The position numbers and the translations under genes are program-made. Below, one piece after another: positions 24,775 through 34,185 of a stretch of 64,000 nucleotides of DNA. The notes beneath the pieces are model-generated. The model saw only the letters and a list, made by a program, of their open reading frames with translations. It did no database searches and was not told the origin of the DNA. The stretch is from Peptoniphilus sp. BV3C26 (GTDB taxonomy: Bacteria > Bacillota > Clostridia > Tissierellales > Peptoniphilaceae): NCBI RefSeq assembly GCF_000478985.1, contig NZ_AWXB01000057.1, positions 39,670 to 103,669 on the forward strand. Reading direction: 5' to 3'. Position 1 is the first letter of the stretch. Each line of letters opens with the position of its first letter.

Positions 24775-25743
24775 TTATGCATTTGTTGTTTGAGCTTCTT
24801 TTTCTTCTTCAGCTTTTTTAGCTTCTTCAGCTTTTTTAGCTTCTTCAGCTTTTTTAGCTTCTTCAGCTTTTTTTGCTTCCATAGCAGCTTGTTTTTTCTT
24901 TTCTTGAGCTGCTTTTTGTTGAGCTTTTATTTTTTCTATTCTTTCAGGATATTCGCAGTAAATTGCTCCTGTAGGACAATTTGCAACGCAAATTCCACAA
25001 TTTATACATTTGTCATAATCTATGCTTGCAAGGTTGTTTTCAACATGTATAGCATCTTTAGGACATTTCTTTTCGCAAATTCCACATCCTATACAACCAA
25101 CAGAACAAGATACTCTTACATCTTTACCGCTGTCGTTTGAGAAACATTTTACAGCTGTTTTTTGTTTGTAAGGTATTAAGTCAATTATGTTTTTAGGACA
25201 AATCTTTATACATTTTAAACAAGCAACGCATTTTTCTTTATCAACTTGTGCAACTCCGTCTACAATATGAATTGCGTCAAATTCACAAACTCCTACGCAA
25301 GTTCCACCGCCTAAACATCCATAGCCACAGGCCTTAGAACCTTTTTGAAAATCTCCTATAAGTCTGCAGTCTACAAGTCCGTGATAATCATATTTATCTT
25401 TAGCCTTGCCGCAAGTTCCTTGGCATCTTACCATAGCAACTTTTCTTTCAATGTTGCCGGCATTTACGCCCATAACTTCAGCAATCTTTTCTGCGGTTTC
25501 AGCTCCTCCTATTGCACAGGAAGTTACATCAGCTTTTCCTTCAGCTATAGCAGCTGCAAGACCATCGCATCCTGGAAATCCACAAGCTCCACAGTTTGCT
25601 CCTGGAAGACAATTTCTTACTGCCAAAACTTTAGGATCAACTTCTACGGCAAAAACCTTTGAAGCTATAGAAAGGACAACTCCAAATAGACCTCCCATAA
25701 TTGCAAGGATGATTATAGGGTAAATAATTGTTTTTATATCCAT
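24775..25743 (-). CDS. rnfB: Rnf complex subunit RnfB
   Basis: Iron-sulfur subunit that receives electrons from ferredoxin. N-terminal hydrophobic anchor (about residues 5-28), then the four-cysteine domain NCLPGANCGACGFPGC, then several ferredoxin-type [4Fe-4S] motifs (CVACLKCIKICP, CIGCGICEKKCP, CINCGICVANCP plus a GGGTCVGVCEF segment), 322 residues in all. The C-terminus carries four perfect or near-perfect AKKAEE repeats, a lysine/alanine/glutamate tail with no known role. Clostridial RnfB proteins are long and multi-cluster like this one. Last gene of rnfCDGEAB. Confidence 0.95.
   Translation of the reverse strand: MDIKTIIYPIIILAIMGGLFGVVLSIASKVFAVEVDPKVLAVRNCLPGANCGACGFPGCDGLAAAIAEGKADVTSCAIGGAETAEKIAEVMGVNAGNIERKVAMVRCQGTCGKAKDKYDYHGLVDCRLIGDFQKGSKACGYGCLGGGTCVGVCEFDAIHIVDGVAQVDKEKCVACLKCIKICPKNIIDLIPYKQKTAVKCFSNDSGKDVRVSCSVGCIGCGICEKKCPKDAIHVENNLASIDYDKCINCGICVANCPTGAIYCEYPERIEKIKAQQKAAQEKKKQAAMEAKKAEEAKKAEEAKKAEEAKKAEEEKEAQTTNA
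24805..24876. repeat. Four tandem 18-bp repeats in the rnfB 3' end
   Basis: Units of GCTAAAAAAGCTGAAGAA (minus strand) at 24805-24822, 24823-24840, 24841-24858 and 24859-24876, the last with one or two changes. Each unit encodes AKKAEE, so gain or loss of units keeps the frame. Confidence 0.9.
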
Positions 25744-25753
25744 TTTTTCCCTC

Positions 25754-26332
25754 CTATACTAATCCGCCGAATCCGGAAAAAGCAAGGGCCATAAGACCTG
25801 CTGATACAAGAGCTATAGGTACTCCTTGTAATCCCTTAGGTACATTTCCTATTGCAAGTTTTTCTCTAAGAGCACTCATAAGTATAAGTGCAAGGGCAAA
25901 ACCTACTGATGCACCAAATCCGGAAAAAATAGTTTCAATAATATTGTATTTGTTTTGAATGTTTAATACTGTTACACCAAGTACAACACAGTTTGTAGTT
26001 ATTAGGGGAAGATAAACACCCATGGCAGTATATAGACCAGGTGATGTCTTCTTTATAACCATTTCTACAAATTGTACAAGAGATGCTATTACAAGAATAA
26101 ATACGATTGTTTGTAGATATTCAAGATGAAAAACATTCAAAATATAAGTTTGTAATAACCAAGTGATAATTGATGCAATAACAACTACAAATGTTACTGC
26201 AACACCCATTCCTGTTGCAGTTTCAGTTTTTGAAGAAACTCCAAGGAAGGGACAAATACCCAAGAATTGAGCAAATACATAGTTATTAACAAGAATTGTA
26301 GATATTAAAATTGTTATTAACTTACCTAACAT
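25754..26332 (-). CDS. rnfA: Rnf complex subunit RnfA
   Basis: Integral membrane subunit with six hydrophobic segments, 192 residues, homologous to NqrE. VNNYVFAQFLGICPFLGVSSK near the N-terminus holds the conserved cysteine of the membrane [2Fe-2S] site, the mate being in TNCVVLG. The ATG shares a base with the rnfE stop (TAATG). Confidence 0.95.
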   Translation of the reverse strand: MLGKLITILISTILVNNYVFAQFLGICPFLGVSSKTETATGMGVAVTFVVVIASIITWLLQTYILNVFHLEYLQTIVFILVIASLVQFVEMVIKKTSPGLYTAMGVYLPLITTNCVVLGVTVLNIQNKYNIIETIFSGFGASVGFALALILMSALREKLAIGNVPKGLQGVPIALVSAGLMALAFSGFGGLV

Positions 26333-26928
26333 TATTCACTCCTCCTTGATAATAGATATTTAAAGGCCGCAATTAAAAATCCAAGTAGAATAAAAGCTCC
26401 TGCTGGTGCTCCCATTAAACCGATTCCCGGAAAAGCTTCCGGTAAAATTCTTTGATTTAAAAGAGTTCCGTATCCGAAAAGTTCACGGAAAAAGCCCATT
26501 AAAATTACAGCTATACTATATCCTACACCTGTTCCTAAACCGTCAACGATTGAAGGAATAACTTTATTTTTGTAAGCAAAGCCTTCTGCTTCCCCAAGAA
26601 TACAACAGTTTACAACTATTAGAGGTAAGAAAATACCAAGAGCTGAATAGATTGCAGGGCTAAATGCGTGCAAAATCATTTCTACTAAAGTTACAAATGT
26701 AGCAATTACTACTATAAAACAAGGAATCCTTATTTTGTCAGGAATAATCTTTCTAAATATTGATACAACTGCATTACTCATAATAAGTACAAAAGTAACG
26801 GCAACTCCCATTGCTATTGCATTCATTAAGTTATTTGTAATGGCAAGTGTAGAACAAAGACCGATAAGTTGGATGAATATCGGGTTGTTTTTAAGCATTG
26901 AATCCTTAAATACTTTAAATAAATTCAT
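26332..26928 (-). CDS. rnfE: Rnf complex subunit RnfE
   Basis: Integral membrane subunit, 198 residues, homologous to NqrD and inverted in topology relative to RnfA. Typical segments are NPIFIQLIGLCSTLAITN and VVNCCILGEAEGFAYKN, with cysteines that pair with those of RnfA at the membrane iron-sulfur site. Starts with the base that ends rnfG. Confidence 0.95.
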   Translation of the reverse strand: MNLFKVFKDSMLKNNPIFIQLIGLCSTLAITNNLMNAIAMGVAVTFVLIMSNAVVSIFRKIIPDKIRIPCFIVVIATFVTLVEMILHAFSPAIYSALGIFLPLIVVNCCILGEAEGFAYKNKVIPSIVDGLGTGVGYSIAVILMGFFRELFGYGTLLNQRILPEAFPGIGLMGAPAGAFILLGFLIAAFKYLLSRRSE

Positions 26929-27524
26929 TATTTAGCACCCCCATCATTCTTTAAAAGGTCATTGTAGGCTTCTATAACCATATTATCGCCTTTTACAACA
27001 GCTTTTGATGTTACAGTTGCACCGGTAATCCACATAACTTGATCTTCACCTTGAGGATCTTTTGAATATTCAAGAGGCCCTGCAGCTGATTTGCCTTCAT
27101 AAGATTTTATATAATCTTCATCAGCTATGTGAGAACCAAATCCCTTTGTTTCTCCATTGGAAATATTTCTAAAACCAGCTATTTTATCTCCGTCAAGCAA
27201 AATTCCAATGGCATTTTTCATGGATCCACCAAAACCTGATGTTGCTGCATTAATACCATATCCTACAACCTTGTCACCTTTTGTAGCAACGAATATGTCT
27301 AAGATGTCTGGGTATTTTTCTTGAACTTTTGCAAGTTTTGCTTCGTCATACTTTTCAAATTTATCAGCTGCATCTCCAAAGATTTCTTTGTAGGATGCAA
27401 GAGTTTGTTCAAGCTCCATTTGAGCAATCCTAGGAGCTGTAACTCCGTTTACATATGCCAAAAGGCCGGCTGAAAGTGCACAAAAGGCAATTAGAATAAT
27501 ACCAAATTTTACAGGTTCTTTCAT
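26928..27524 (-). CDS. rnfG: Rnf complex subunit RnfG
   Basis: Subunit with one N-terminal membrane anchor (about residues 7-26) and an FMN-binding domain outside. The flavinylation motif is seen as TGATVTS, where the last threonine is normally linked to FMN by ApbE. The 198-residue length is usual. Its ATG overlaps the rnfD stop as ATGA. Confidence 0.95.
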   Translation of the reverse strand: MKEPVKFGIILIAFCALSAGLLAYVNGVTAPRIAQMELEQTLASYKEIFGDAADKFEKYDEAKLAKVQEKYPDILDIFVATKGDKVVGYGINAATSGFGGSMKNAIGILLDGDKIAGFRNISNGETKGFGSHIADEDYIKSYEGKSAAGPLEYSKDPQGEDQVMWITGATVTSKAVVKGDNMVIEAYNDLLKNDGGAK

Positions 27525-28501
27525 TTTTTTGCCTCCCCATATGCTTGTGTTTTAGTAAGTCTATCTATTAGAGGACTTGCAACGTTCATTAAGCAAATTG
27601 CATAACTTACACCTTCAGGTAAGCTTGCCTTGGTCCTAATGAGAGCCGTTATAAGCCCGCAGCCAAATGCAAATATAAGTTTTCCCTTTCCATTTGCTGG
27701 GCTTGAAGCATAGTCTGTAGCCATAAAGAAGGCTCCAAGGAAAAGTCCGCCTCCGAAAACTTCATAAGGAATAATATTTGCAGGTACTCCAAAAATAAAT
27801 AAAAATACAATTGTTGTTCCAATAAATACAACAGGAGTTTTCCAAGAGATAACTCCACGGATTATTAAGTAGATTCCACCAATTGCAAGAAGTATAGCAC
27901 TTGTTTCACCTATAACTCCATAGCATCTTCCGATAATCATATCTTGAAGAGGTGGAAGTCCTTCAAAAGTTCCTGCCTTTATCATTTGAAGAGGTGTTGC
28001 TTGAACAACTCCGTCAATTGTAGAAGAAGCTATTGAATTATAATCAATATAACTTGTCATATCCTTTGCCCAAGAAGCCATTAAGACAATTCTTGCAGCA
28101 AGAGCAGGGTTCATAAAGTTTTGACCTATTCCCCCAAAACATTCTTTAACAATTATCATTGTAAAGAAGCATCCAAAAATAGCCATCCAAAATGGAAATT
28201 TAATAGGCAGGTTAAAGGCAATTAAAATACCTGTAACAACTGCAGATAAGTCTCTTATTTGAACGGGTTTTTTCAAAATTCTTTGAATTATATATTCAGC
28301 ACAAACACAAGAAACTACGCAAATAAGTGTCATCCATAAAGCTCTTATTCCCATAAAGTAAACAGAGCCTATTAAGGCCGGAATAAGGGCGATGATAACA
28401 TCAAGCATAATTTTTGTAACCGTATCCTTAGACCTGATGTGAGGGGCAAGGGATACATAAAAATCGTTACCTTTTAGCGAATTAGTTTTTATATTTTCCA
28501 T
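27521..28501 (-). CDS. rnfD: Rnf complex subunit RnfD
   Basis: Integral membrane subunit of 326 residues with about ten hydrophobic segments. Features are SLAPHIRSKDTV at the N-terminus, GGIGQNFMNPALAAR and the ATPLQM segment where a threonine carries covalent FMN, and FMATDYASSPANGKGK near the end. It forms the ion-translocating core with RnfA and RnfE. Confidence 0.95.
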   Translation of the reverse strand: MENIKTNSLKGNDFYVSLAPHIRSKDTVTKIMLDVIIALIPALIGSVYFMGIRALWMTLICVVSCVCAEYIIQRILKKPVQIRDLSAVVTGILIAFNLPIKFPFWMAIFGCFFTMIIVKECFGGIGQNFMNPALAARIVLMASWAKDMTSYIDYNSIASSTIDGVVQATPLQMIKAGTFEGLPPLQDMIIGRCYGVIGETSAILLAIGGIYLIIRGVISWKTPVVFIGTTIVFLFIFGVPANIIPYEVFGGGLFLGAFFMATDYASSPANGKGKLIFAFGCGLITALIRTKASLPEGVSYAICLMNVASPLIDRLTKTQAYGEAKK

Positions 28502-28504
28502 ATC

Positions 28505-29836
28505 TTACCTCTTTGTTCTCATTCTAAGTTCACGCTTTGCAAGTTTAACCGACTGAGTTAAATATCTCTTTGCAGGACATACAAAAGAACAAATACCACA
28601 TTCCATACATTGATCAGCATGGAGTTCATCGCATCTGTCCAAATCTCCTATTAAAATAGAAGCATTAATGTCCGTAGGATTAATTCTTGCAGGACAATGG
28701 TCAATACATCTTGAACATTTTATACAAGGACTTTCTTCAGTTTGTTCAATTTCAACATCAGTGAAAACTAAAATACCTGAAGTAGTCTTAGTAATTGGAC
28801 TTTCAAGATCAAAGACTGATTTTCCAGTCATAGGACCGCCACAAATAATTTCAAGGGTATTTTCCTTAACTCCTCCACAAAAATCGAGGATATCTTTAAC
28901 AGGAGTCCCTATTTTAACTAAAATATTTTTAGGCGTATTAATACCTGAACCTGAAACGGTAATAACTCTTTCATAAGAGCTTCTACCTTCAACTACAGCT
29001 TCATAGAAAGCAAGAGTGGTTCCCACATTAGTAAGGAAAACTCCTACGTCGTTGGTAACACCGTTTTGTGGAACTATTCTTCCTAAAACAGCTTCAGAAA
29101 GTCTTTTTGAATCCCCTTGGGGATATTTTGTCTTACATCCTACAACTTTAAGATGACTGTATTCTGGATGCTTTTTAATGGTTTCTTCCATTTTTTCAAT
29201 AGCATCAGGCTTATTTTCTTCAATAGCCATATAAGAAGCTTCTTTGTTGTAGAATTTTGAAAAGATGTCAAGACCCTTTAAAATCTCTTCAGTCTTTTCA
29301 AGCATGATTCGATGGTCGCAGGTAAGGAAAGGTTCACATTCCGCCCCGTTAATTACGCATTCATCAAGAACTGGGTTTTCGCTTTTAAGCTTTGCATGAA
29401 GAGGAAATCCAGCTCCACCCATACCAACAAGGCCCTTGTCTTTTACAAACGGTATAAGTTTGTCAAAAGTAAGGTCCTCTTCCTTAGTTATGGGAGTTCT
29501 TTCTTCCATTTCATTTTTACCATTGTTTTTGATAACTACGCAATCACAATATCTTCCATCGGCAGTATACATTTTTTTAATTCCGGTTACACTACCGGAT
29601 ACACTTGAGTGAACAGCAGCGGAAATAAAAGCTTCTGAATCGCCAACTTTTGTGCCGACTTTAACTTCATCTCCAACTTTCACTATAGGCTTACATGGAG
29701 CACCTATATGTTGAGACATTGGTATGTAAACAACATCTACTTCAGGCATTACTTCAATTGAAGCCTTTTCTGAAAGTTCTTTGTGTTCGTCAAAGTGAAT
29801 TCCACCTACTTTAAAGGTGAGATTCCTTGAACTCAT
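28505..29836 (-). CDS. rnfC: Rnf complex subunit RnfC
   Basis: NADH-interacting subunit on the cytoplasmic face. GMGGAGFPLHAKL (nucleotide/FMN-binding loop) and two [4Fe-4S] motifs CIKCSRCIDHCP and CMECGICSFVCP are visible in 444 residues. The start at 29836 (ATG AGT) is chosen because AGAGGTG lies six bases upstream; an upstream GTG at 29845 falls inside this ribosome-binding site. First gene of the operon, behind a promoter at 29892-29920. Confidence 0.95.
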   Translation of the reverse strand: MSSRNLTFKVGGIHFDEHKELSEKASIEVMPEVDVVYIPMSQHIGAPCKPIVKVGDEVKVGTKVGDSEAFISAAVHSSVSGSVTGIKKMYTADGRYCDCVVIKNNGKNEMEERTPITKEEDLTFDKLIPFVKDKGLVGMGGAGFPLHAKLKSENPVLDECVINGAECEPFLTCDHRIMLEKTEEILKGLDIFSKFYNKEASYMAIEENKPDAIEKMEETIKKHPEYSHLKVVGCKTKYPQGDSKRLSEAVLGRIVPQNGVTNDVGVFLTNVGTTLAFYEAVVEGRSSYERVITVSGSGINTPKNILVKIGTPVKDILDFCGGVKENTLEIICGGPMTGKSVFDLESPITKTTSGILVFTDVEIEQTEESPCIKCSRCIDHCPARINPTDINASILIGDLDRCDELHADQCMECGICSFVCPAKRYLTQSVKLAKRELRMRTKR

Positions 29837-29891
29837 AATTTTCACCTCTCAAAAGAATAATTGCAAAAATACATAATATTTCATGTTCTTC

Positions 29892-29920
29892 ATTATAACA
29901 CTAAAAAAAGCCCTTGTGAA
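29892..29920 (-). promoter_or_regulatory. rnf operon promoter
   Basis: TTCACA, 17 bases, TATAAT on the minus strand, about 55 bp before the rnfC start. Confidence 0.65.
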
Positions 29921-30020
29921 TTAATCATCATAAATAATAACAATCTTATCTTATAAAATATATTGACTTTAGCCTAAATATTATAAATAAAATAAATCTT
30001 AAATTTTTACAGAAAAGAAA

Positions 30021-30043
30021 AAGAGCGATTTTTAATCGCCCTT
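30021..30043 (-). terminator. Terminator of the ABC exporter operon
   Basis: AAGGGCGAT / ATCGCTCTT with loop TAAAA and a T-rich tail on the minus strand, 20 bp after the permease stop. Confidence 0.75.
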
Positions 30044-30063
30044 AAAAAGTTAAAAAAGTTTTT

Positions 30064-31725
30064 TTAGTTGTAACTAGGAAGTTTTTCCCTAAGCAGGTCT
30101 TTTGACCTCTTTTTTAAAAAGATTGACAAAATTAAAAAACATAAAATTAATATTAGAATAAGAATTTTTATAATATTAAAGTCCAAATTAAACTTTTTAA
30201 ATAAAAGGTAGATAAAAATTATTAAAAGGCCAATTATTCCAAGAGAAATTAAGTTAAAAATAAAAATTGAAAAATTTTTCTTAACTGCCTGTTGAGGATT
30301 GTCCCAATCAAACTTTGGATAAATTATCCCAAATAAAAGTCCGAAAATTGAAGAAAAAAAGCTTCCTGCTATCCCCCCTAAAAACATGGCAAAAATATTT
30401 ATAAGCTTAAAGCCTGAAATATAGCCTATTAAAAAAATCATAGGTAAAATATTTAACATTTGAAAAAATAAAGAGGCAAAAAGTCTTCCCCTTATTTGAT
30501 CCTCATAAGAAATAGGCAAAGTTTGCATAAGATAAATGCTCTTTCCCTCTCTTGTGAAAGAGGTTAAAGTTGAAGGTTGTAAAAAAATACTATAAAGGAA
30601 AAATAAAAAGGCAAAAATTATAAAAATATCAAAAGTTTTTAAACCGTAAGTGTTTAAATTAGATAAAAAATTCCTTAAACTTTCAAAATTTCCCTTTTTT
30701 GAACTTAAATTTATTAAATTTATTAATAAAAGTATTGGAAAAATAATTCCCGTAATACCTATGTTGAAAAAATAAACTGGAGTTTTAACAATATTTAATA
30801 AATCCTTTTTTCCAATTGCAAAGCTTGCGGAAGTCTTCTTATTTTTAGTCCTGTGGGCTTTTTTATTTGCTGTAACTTCATTTTTTAAAACTCCTTCAGC
30901 CATAATTTTCGAAAGAGGAAAGCTTAAAAAATAAAAAATACAAAAGTCAAAAATCAAGGCTCCAATTCCTAAAATTAAACTTAAAAAATTGTTTAAAGTA
31001 TAAATTTTACTTAAAATAAAAATTTGCGGAAAAATAAATTTTATTAAATTTAAAAGCTTTTCATAATCAATATTTGCTCCAGAGGCAAAAAATCTGTTAA
31101 CTATAATTTGAGGCCCAAAAGATAAAAACATAATCAATAAAAAGCCTATAATTTGTAGAAAATTCTTTAAATTTCCCCTGCCACCGAAAATTTTCATAAA
31201 TACCACAATTAAAAAACTTATTAAGCTTAAAGTTAAGCAAATATTTGAAAAATTTAAAAATAAAATCCCAAACATAGTGAAAAAATTTATATCCGTGTAT
31301 TTTAAAGTCCCATAAAAAATGGGAATTAATCCCAAAAGGCAAAGTCCACAAATATCAATCATTGAAACTAAAATCTTAGACATGAAAATATTGTTTCTTC
31401 TAATAGGCAAGCTCAAAAGAATTTTTACATCATTGGAAAAATAAATTTTTGAAATAATTTCAGCCACCGTAAAAATTATAGCCACAAGGGAAATGGCTAT
31501 TGTGAAAAAGGATAAAATATTTTGACTTTGTCCCCTTTTAATACCTGGAAGAATAAGTCCATTAAATAGGGCAAAGTATAAAAATAAAAAATATATAAAA
31601 AGTATTCCTATGAGGACAAGTTGCAAATATCCACGTAAACCCTTGTTTTTTGCTTTCGCTTTTTTTAAAGGTCCTGTAAAGGACAAATAAAAATCTTTTT
31701 TTAGAAGTAATTTTAATTCTCTCAT
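30064..31725 (-). CDS. ABC exporter permease, large membrane subunit
   Basis: A 553-residue membrane protein with about twelve hydrophobic segments in two halves separated by a lysine-rich loop near residues 290-305. It has no catalytic motif. The adjoining ATPase (four-base overlap, ATGA) makes it the membrane half of a bacterial ABC exporter, of the kind often annotated as ABC-2-type or putative ABC exporter. Substrate unknown. YtrA-controlled ABC systems in Firmicutes have been tied to cell-envelope stress, which is the best hint available. Confidence 0.78.
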   Translation of the reverse strand: MRELKLLLKKDFYLSFTGPLKKAKAKNKGLRGYLQLVLIGILFIYFLFLYFALFNGLILPGIKRGQSQNILSFFTIAISLVAIIFTVAEIISKIYFSNDVKILLSLPIRRNNIFMSKILVSMIDICGLCLLGLIPIFYGTLKYTDINFFTMFGILFLNFSNICLTLSLISFLIVVFMKIFGGRGNLKNFLQIIGFLLIMFLSFGPQIIVNRFFASGANIDYEKLLNLIKFIFPQIFILSKIYTLNNFLSLILGIGALIFDFCIFYFLSFPLSKIMAEGVLKNEVTANKKAHRTKNKKTSASFAIGKKDLLNIVKTPVYFFNIGITGIIFPILLLINLINLSSKKGNFESLRNFLSNLNTYGLKTFDIFIIFAFLFFLYSIFLQPSTLTSFTREGKSIYLMQTLPISYEDQIRGRLFASLFFQMLNILPMIFLIGYISGFKLINIFAMFLGGIAGSFFSSIFGLLFGIIYPKFDWDNPQQAVKKNFSIFIFNLISLGIIGLLIIFIYLLFKKFNLDFNIIKILILILILCFLILSIFLKKRSKDLLREKLPSYN

Positions 31726-32438
31726 TCTGTAAGCTCCAAAAATATTTTTTCAAGGCTTCCCTCATCATCAGCCTGATTTTTAATTTCTTCAAGACTTCCT
31801 ACGGCAATAAGCTTTCCCTTATTTATAATGGCAATCCTGTCACAAACTTTTTCCGCAACCTCCATAACATGGGTTGAAAAAAATACTGATTTTCCTGAAT
31901 CACAAAGTTGTCTCATAATATTTTTAAGTCTGAAAGAGCTTTTTGCATCAAGACCCACCATAGGTTCATCTAAAATTAAAAGGTCCGGCTCGTGAATTAA
32001 AGCACCCATAAGGACGATTTTTTGTTTCATACCATGGGAATAAGAAGAAATTAAAAGGTCCAGATTTTCCTTCATTTCAAAAATTTCCTGATATTTTTTT
32101 ATATTTTCCTCCCTCTTATCAAGGGAAATTTCAAAAACATCTCCAATAAAATTTAAATACTGCCTGCCAGTCATAGTTTCATAGACATCTGGATTGTCTG
32201 GAACAAAGGCAAATTTTTTCTTAGCCTCAATGGGATCTTTAAGAGTATCTATTCCATCAATTAAAATATGTCCCTTGTCTTGTTTAAGCATGCCTACAAT
32301 CATCTTAATAGTTGTAGTTTTTCCTGCCCCATTAGGCCCTAAAAATCCAAAAATTTCTCCCCTTTTAACTTTTAAATTTAAATTATCAAGAGCAAGTTTA
32401 TCTCCAAAGCTCTTACTTAGATTTTCTATATTTATCAT
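31722..32438 (-). CDS. ABC transporter ATP-binding protein
   Basis: A 238-residue ATPase of the exporter group (CcmA/YtrB-like). Walker A GPNGAGKTTTIKMIVGML, Q-loop FVPDNPDVYETMTGRQ, signature YSHGMKQKI, Walker B LLILDEPMVGLD, and FFSTHVMEVAEK are present. It starts within the last 26 bases of the DUF5808 protein gene and overlaps the permease gene. Confidence 0.92.
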   Translation of the reverse strand: MINIENLSKSFGDKLALDNLNLKVKRGEIFGFLGPNGAGKTTTIKMIVGMLKQDKGHILIDGIDTLKDPIEAKKKFAFVPDNPDVYETMTGRQYLNFIGDVFEISLDKREENIKKYQEIFEMKENLDLLISSYSHGMKQKIVLMGALIHEPDLLILDEPMVGLDAKSSFRLKNIMRQLCDSGKSVFFSTHVMEVAEKVCDRIAIINKGKLIAVGSLEEIKNQADDEGSLEKIFLELTE

Positions 32439-33759
32439 AAGTCCCCCTTATTTCTTTGTATAATTTTTCAGTTTCTTCTTTATTCTTTTCATTAAACATA
32501 TATATTTTTTTGCCCTTTATTGTAATCACTTCTTTGCAGTCCTTGTAATAATAAAGCCTTACATCTCCTAACCCCTCAAGGGAAAAAGATCCGTATCCTT
32601 GACTTTCAATGCTTGTTCCATTTGTCCTTACAGCTCTTACATTAGGAAAATCTCCAAGAGAAATATCTTTTATATCCTTAAAATCTATCCTGTCCTTATA
32701 AAATTTTGCCTTGATGCTTATGGAATTTTCATTTAAATCATATTTATAAGGTGAAGGACTTAAAAAATAGGGAATTGAAAAAACAAGTAATATTACAATA
32801 AGATTTATACTTATAAAAATAATCCTGCCCCACTTATTGCCCCTATTTATTTCAAAATTTCCCGAAAAAATAAGGGAAGGAATAAAAATTCTCCTATCAT
32901 TGGGATTTTTATATCCGAAAATATCCCAATATGAATCTTCATCTTGCACTAAATCTGTCTTTCCCTTTGAATCTTCCCTGGAATATTTAAAAAACATAAA
33001 TAGGACTGATAAACCGAATAAAATAACATAGGTAATTAAAAAATTTATATTATAAAAATCCCTTCTTAAAATAAAAGCTAAAAGAAAAGACAAAAGGCAA
33101 AATATAAAACCTATTTTTAAAAAATCCCTTTCCCTCTTAATAATATTTTCAGTATTTTTTTCAATATTTATCCTTGTATCTTGAGAATAAACTCTTACAG
33201 GCTGCCTATAAATAAAAGCAATAAAAATTAAACTCGAAATAAGAATAAAATTTGTAAAAGATAGGATGAATCCCATCTGACCCTTTATAAGTAAAAGAGT
33301 GAAACTCATACTTAAAAGCATTAAAAATATTAAAAGAAAATAATAAAAAGGCTTTACCCTTTCTTTATTTATTTCTATGCTTGCCCTGGTGTCAGTAAAT
33401 TTATAATCATGTTTTTCACCTATAAAAGTTTTTTTATAAGCTCTTAAGTCCTTCATGCACTTATAAATAATCAAATTATAAATAGCAACTTGAATAATCA
33501 TAAAAAGACTGAAGAAAAAAACTGAATAGCCGCCAGAAATCCAAATACTAATAGCCATAAGAAGACTTAAAAAAAGAAAAATCTTCTTTTTTTTCTTGCC
33601 ATCTTCAAGAATTTCAATAACTCTTTCATCCTCCATATAAGAAAAAGGAATCCTTGTAGCAAATAGGTATCCATTTTTATATTTAAAAGCATTTTCCATT
33701 TGAAAATGGGTTATTATGCAAATAAAAATATAAGTTAAAAACATAATAAGATTAAACAT
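32413..33759 (-). CDS. Membrane protein with DUF5808-like domain
   Basis: A 448-residue protein with an N-terminal SdpI/DUF1648-like membrane region, eight or nine hydrophobic segments in total. The central segment DIFGYKNPNDRRIFIPS followed by NRGNKWGRIIF resembles the DUF5808 motif found in proteins encoded beside YtrA-type regulators. The C-terminal 120 residues are soluble and beta-rich, like a PH-type domain. Function unknown; location between a GntR regulator and ABC genes suggests a sensor or accessory part of the exporter. Confidence 0.75.
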   Translation of the reverse strand: MFNLIMFLTYIFICIITHFQMENAFKYKNGYLFATRIPFSYMEDERVIEILEDGKKKKKIFLFLSLLMAISIWISGGYSVFFFSLFMIIQVAIYNLIIYKCMKDLRAYKKTFIGEKHDYKFTDTRASIEINKERVKPFYYFLLIFLMLLSMSFTLLLIKGQMGFILSFTNFILISSLIFIAFIYRQPVRVYSQDTRINIEKNTENIIKRERDFLKIGFIFCLLSFLLAFILRRDFYNINFLITYVILFGLSVLFMFFKYSREDSKGKTDLVQDEDSYWDIFGYKNPNDRRIFIPSLIFSGNFEINRGNKWGRIIFISINLIVILLVFSIPYFLSPSPYKYDLNENSISIKAKFYKDRIDFKDIKDISLGDFPNVRAVRTNGTSIESQGYGSFSLEGLGDVRLYYYKDCKEVITIKGKKIYMFNEKNKEETEKLYKEIRGTYDKYRKSK

Positions 33760-34108
33760 CCCTAACCTCCTCCAAAACTTTTAAAATATCATCAAAAGAA
33801 TAACCCCTTGCCTTAGCTTCAATAACTTGATTTCTTAAACTTTCTATAAAATTTTTATCTTTAAGATTGCCATCCCTATAAATTCTTGCCCCGCTTCTTC
33901 TATCAATCTCTATAAAACCCTCAGCTTTTAAAATATTAAAAGTTTTTTGCACAGTCATAGGATTTATATTAAGTTCATCGGCAATTTTTCTAATGGCAGG
34001 AAGCTCCTCTCCCCTTTCTAAAAGCCCAAGCCCTAGACCCCTTACAATCTCATTTCTAAGCTGTAAATAAATAGGAATTTGGCTTATAGAATCAATTTTT
34101 ATAATCAT
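33752..34108 (-). CDS. GntR-family regulator, YtrA subfamily
   Basis: A short 118-residue regulator: winged helix-turn-helix at about residues 8-72 (PIYLQLRNEIVRGL ... LPAIRKIADELNINPMTVQKTF) and a short helical tail instead of a ligand domain, the YtrA hallmark. The ATG at 34108 has AGGTGG five bases upstream; the upstream GTG lies within this site. The promoter and a dyad operator lie immediately upstream, consistent with autorepression of the four-gene ABC operon. Confidence 0.88.
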   Translation of the reverse strand: MIIKIDSISQIPIYLQLRNEIVRGLGLGLLERGEELPAIRKIADELNINPMTVQKTFNILKAEGFIEIDRRSGARIYRDGNLKDKNFIESLRNQVIEAKARGYSFDDILKVLEEVRDV

Positions 34109-34121
34109 AAATACCACCTAC

Positions 34122-34153
34122 TTGTATTATAACAAGTAATACAAAAAATACAA
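34122..34153 (-). promoter_or_regulatory. Promoter and operator of the YtrA-type operon
   Basis: A perfect 8-bp dyad TTGTATTA-N7-TAATACAA (34122-34144) covers a TATAAT (34126-34131) that is paired with TTGTAT (34148-34153) at 16 bp on the minus strand. The dyad is therefore placed to block RNA polymerase. Confidence 0.65.
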
Positions 34154-34185
34154 TAATTTTTATTTATATTTAAAATACAACCCAA

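Noticed and set aside
24790..25140. Plus-strand ORF of 116 codons rich in Phe/Ser
   Set aside because: It is the antisense of the rnfB repeat tail and ferredoxin region; composition mirrors the AKKAEE repeats.
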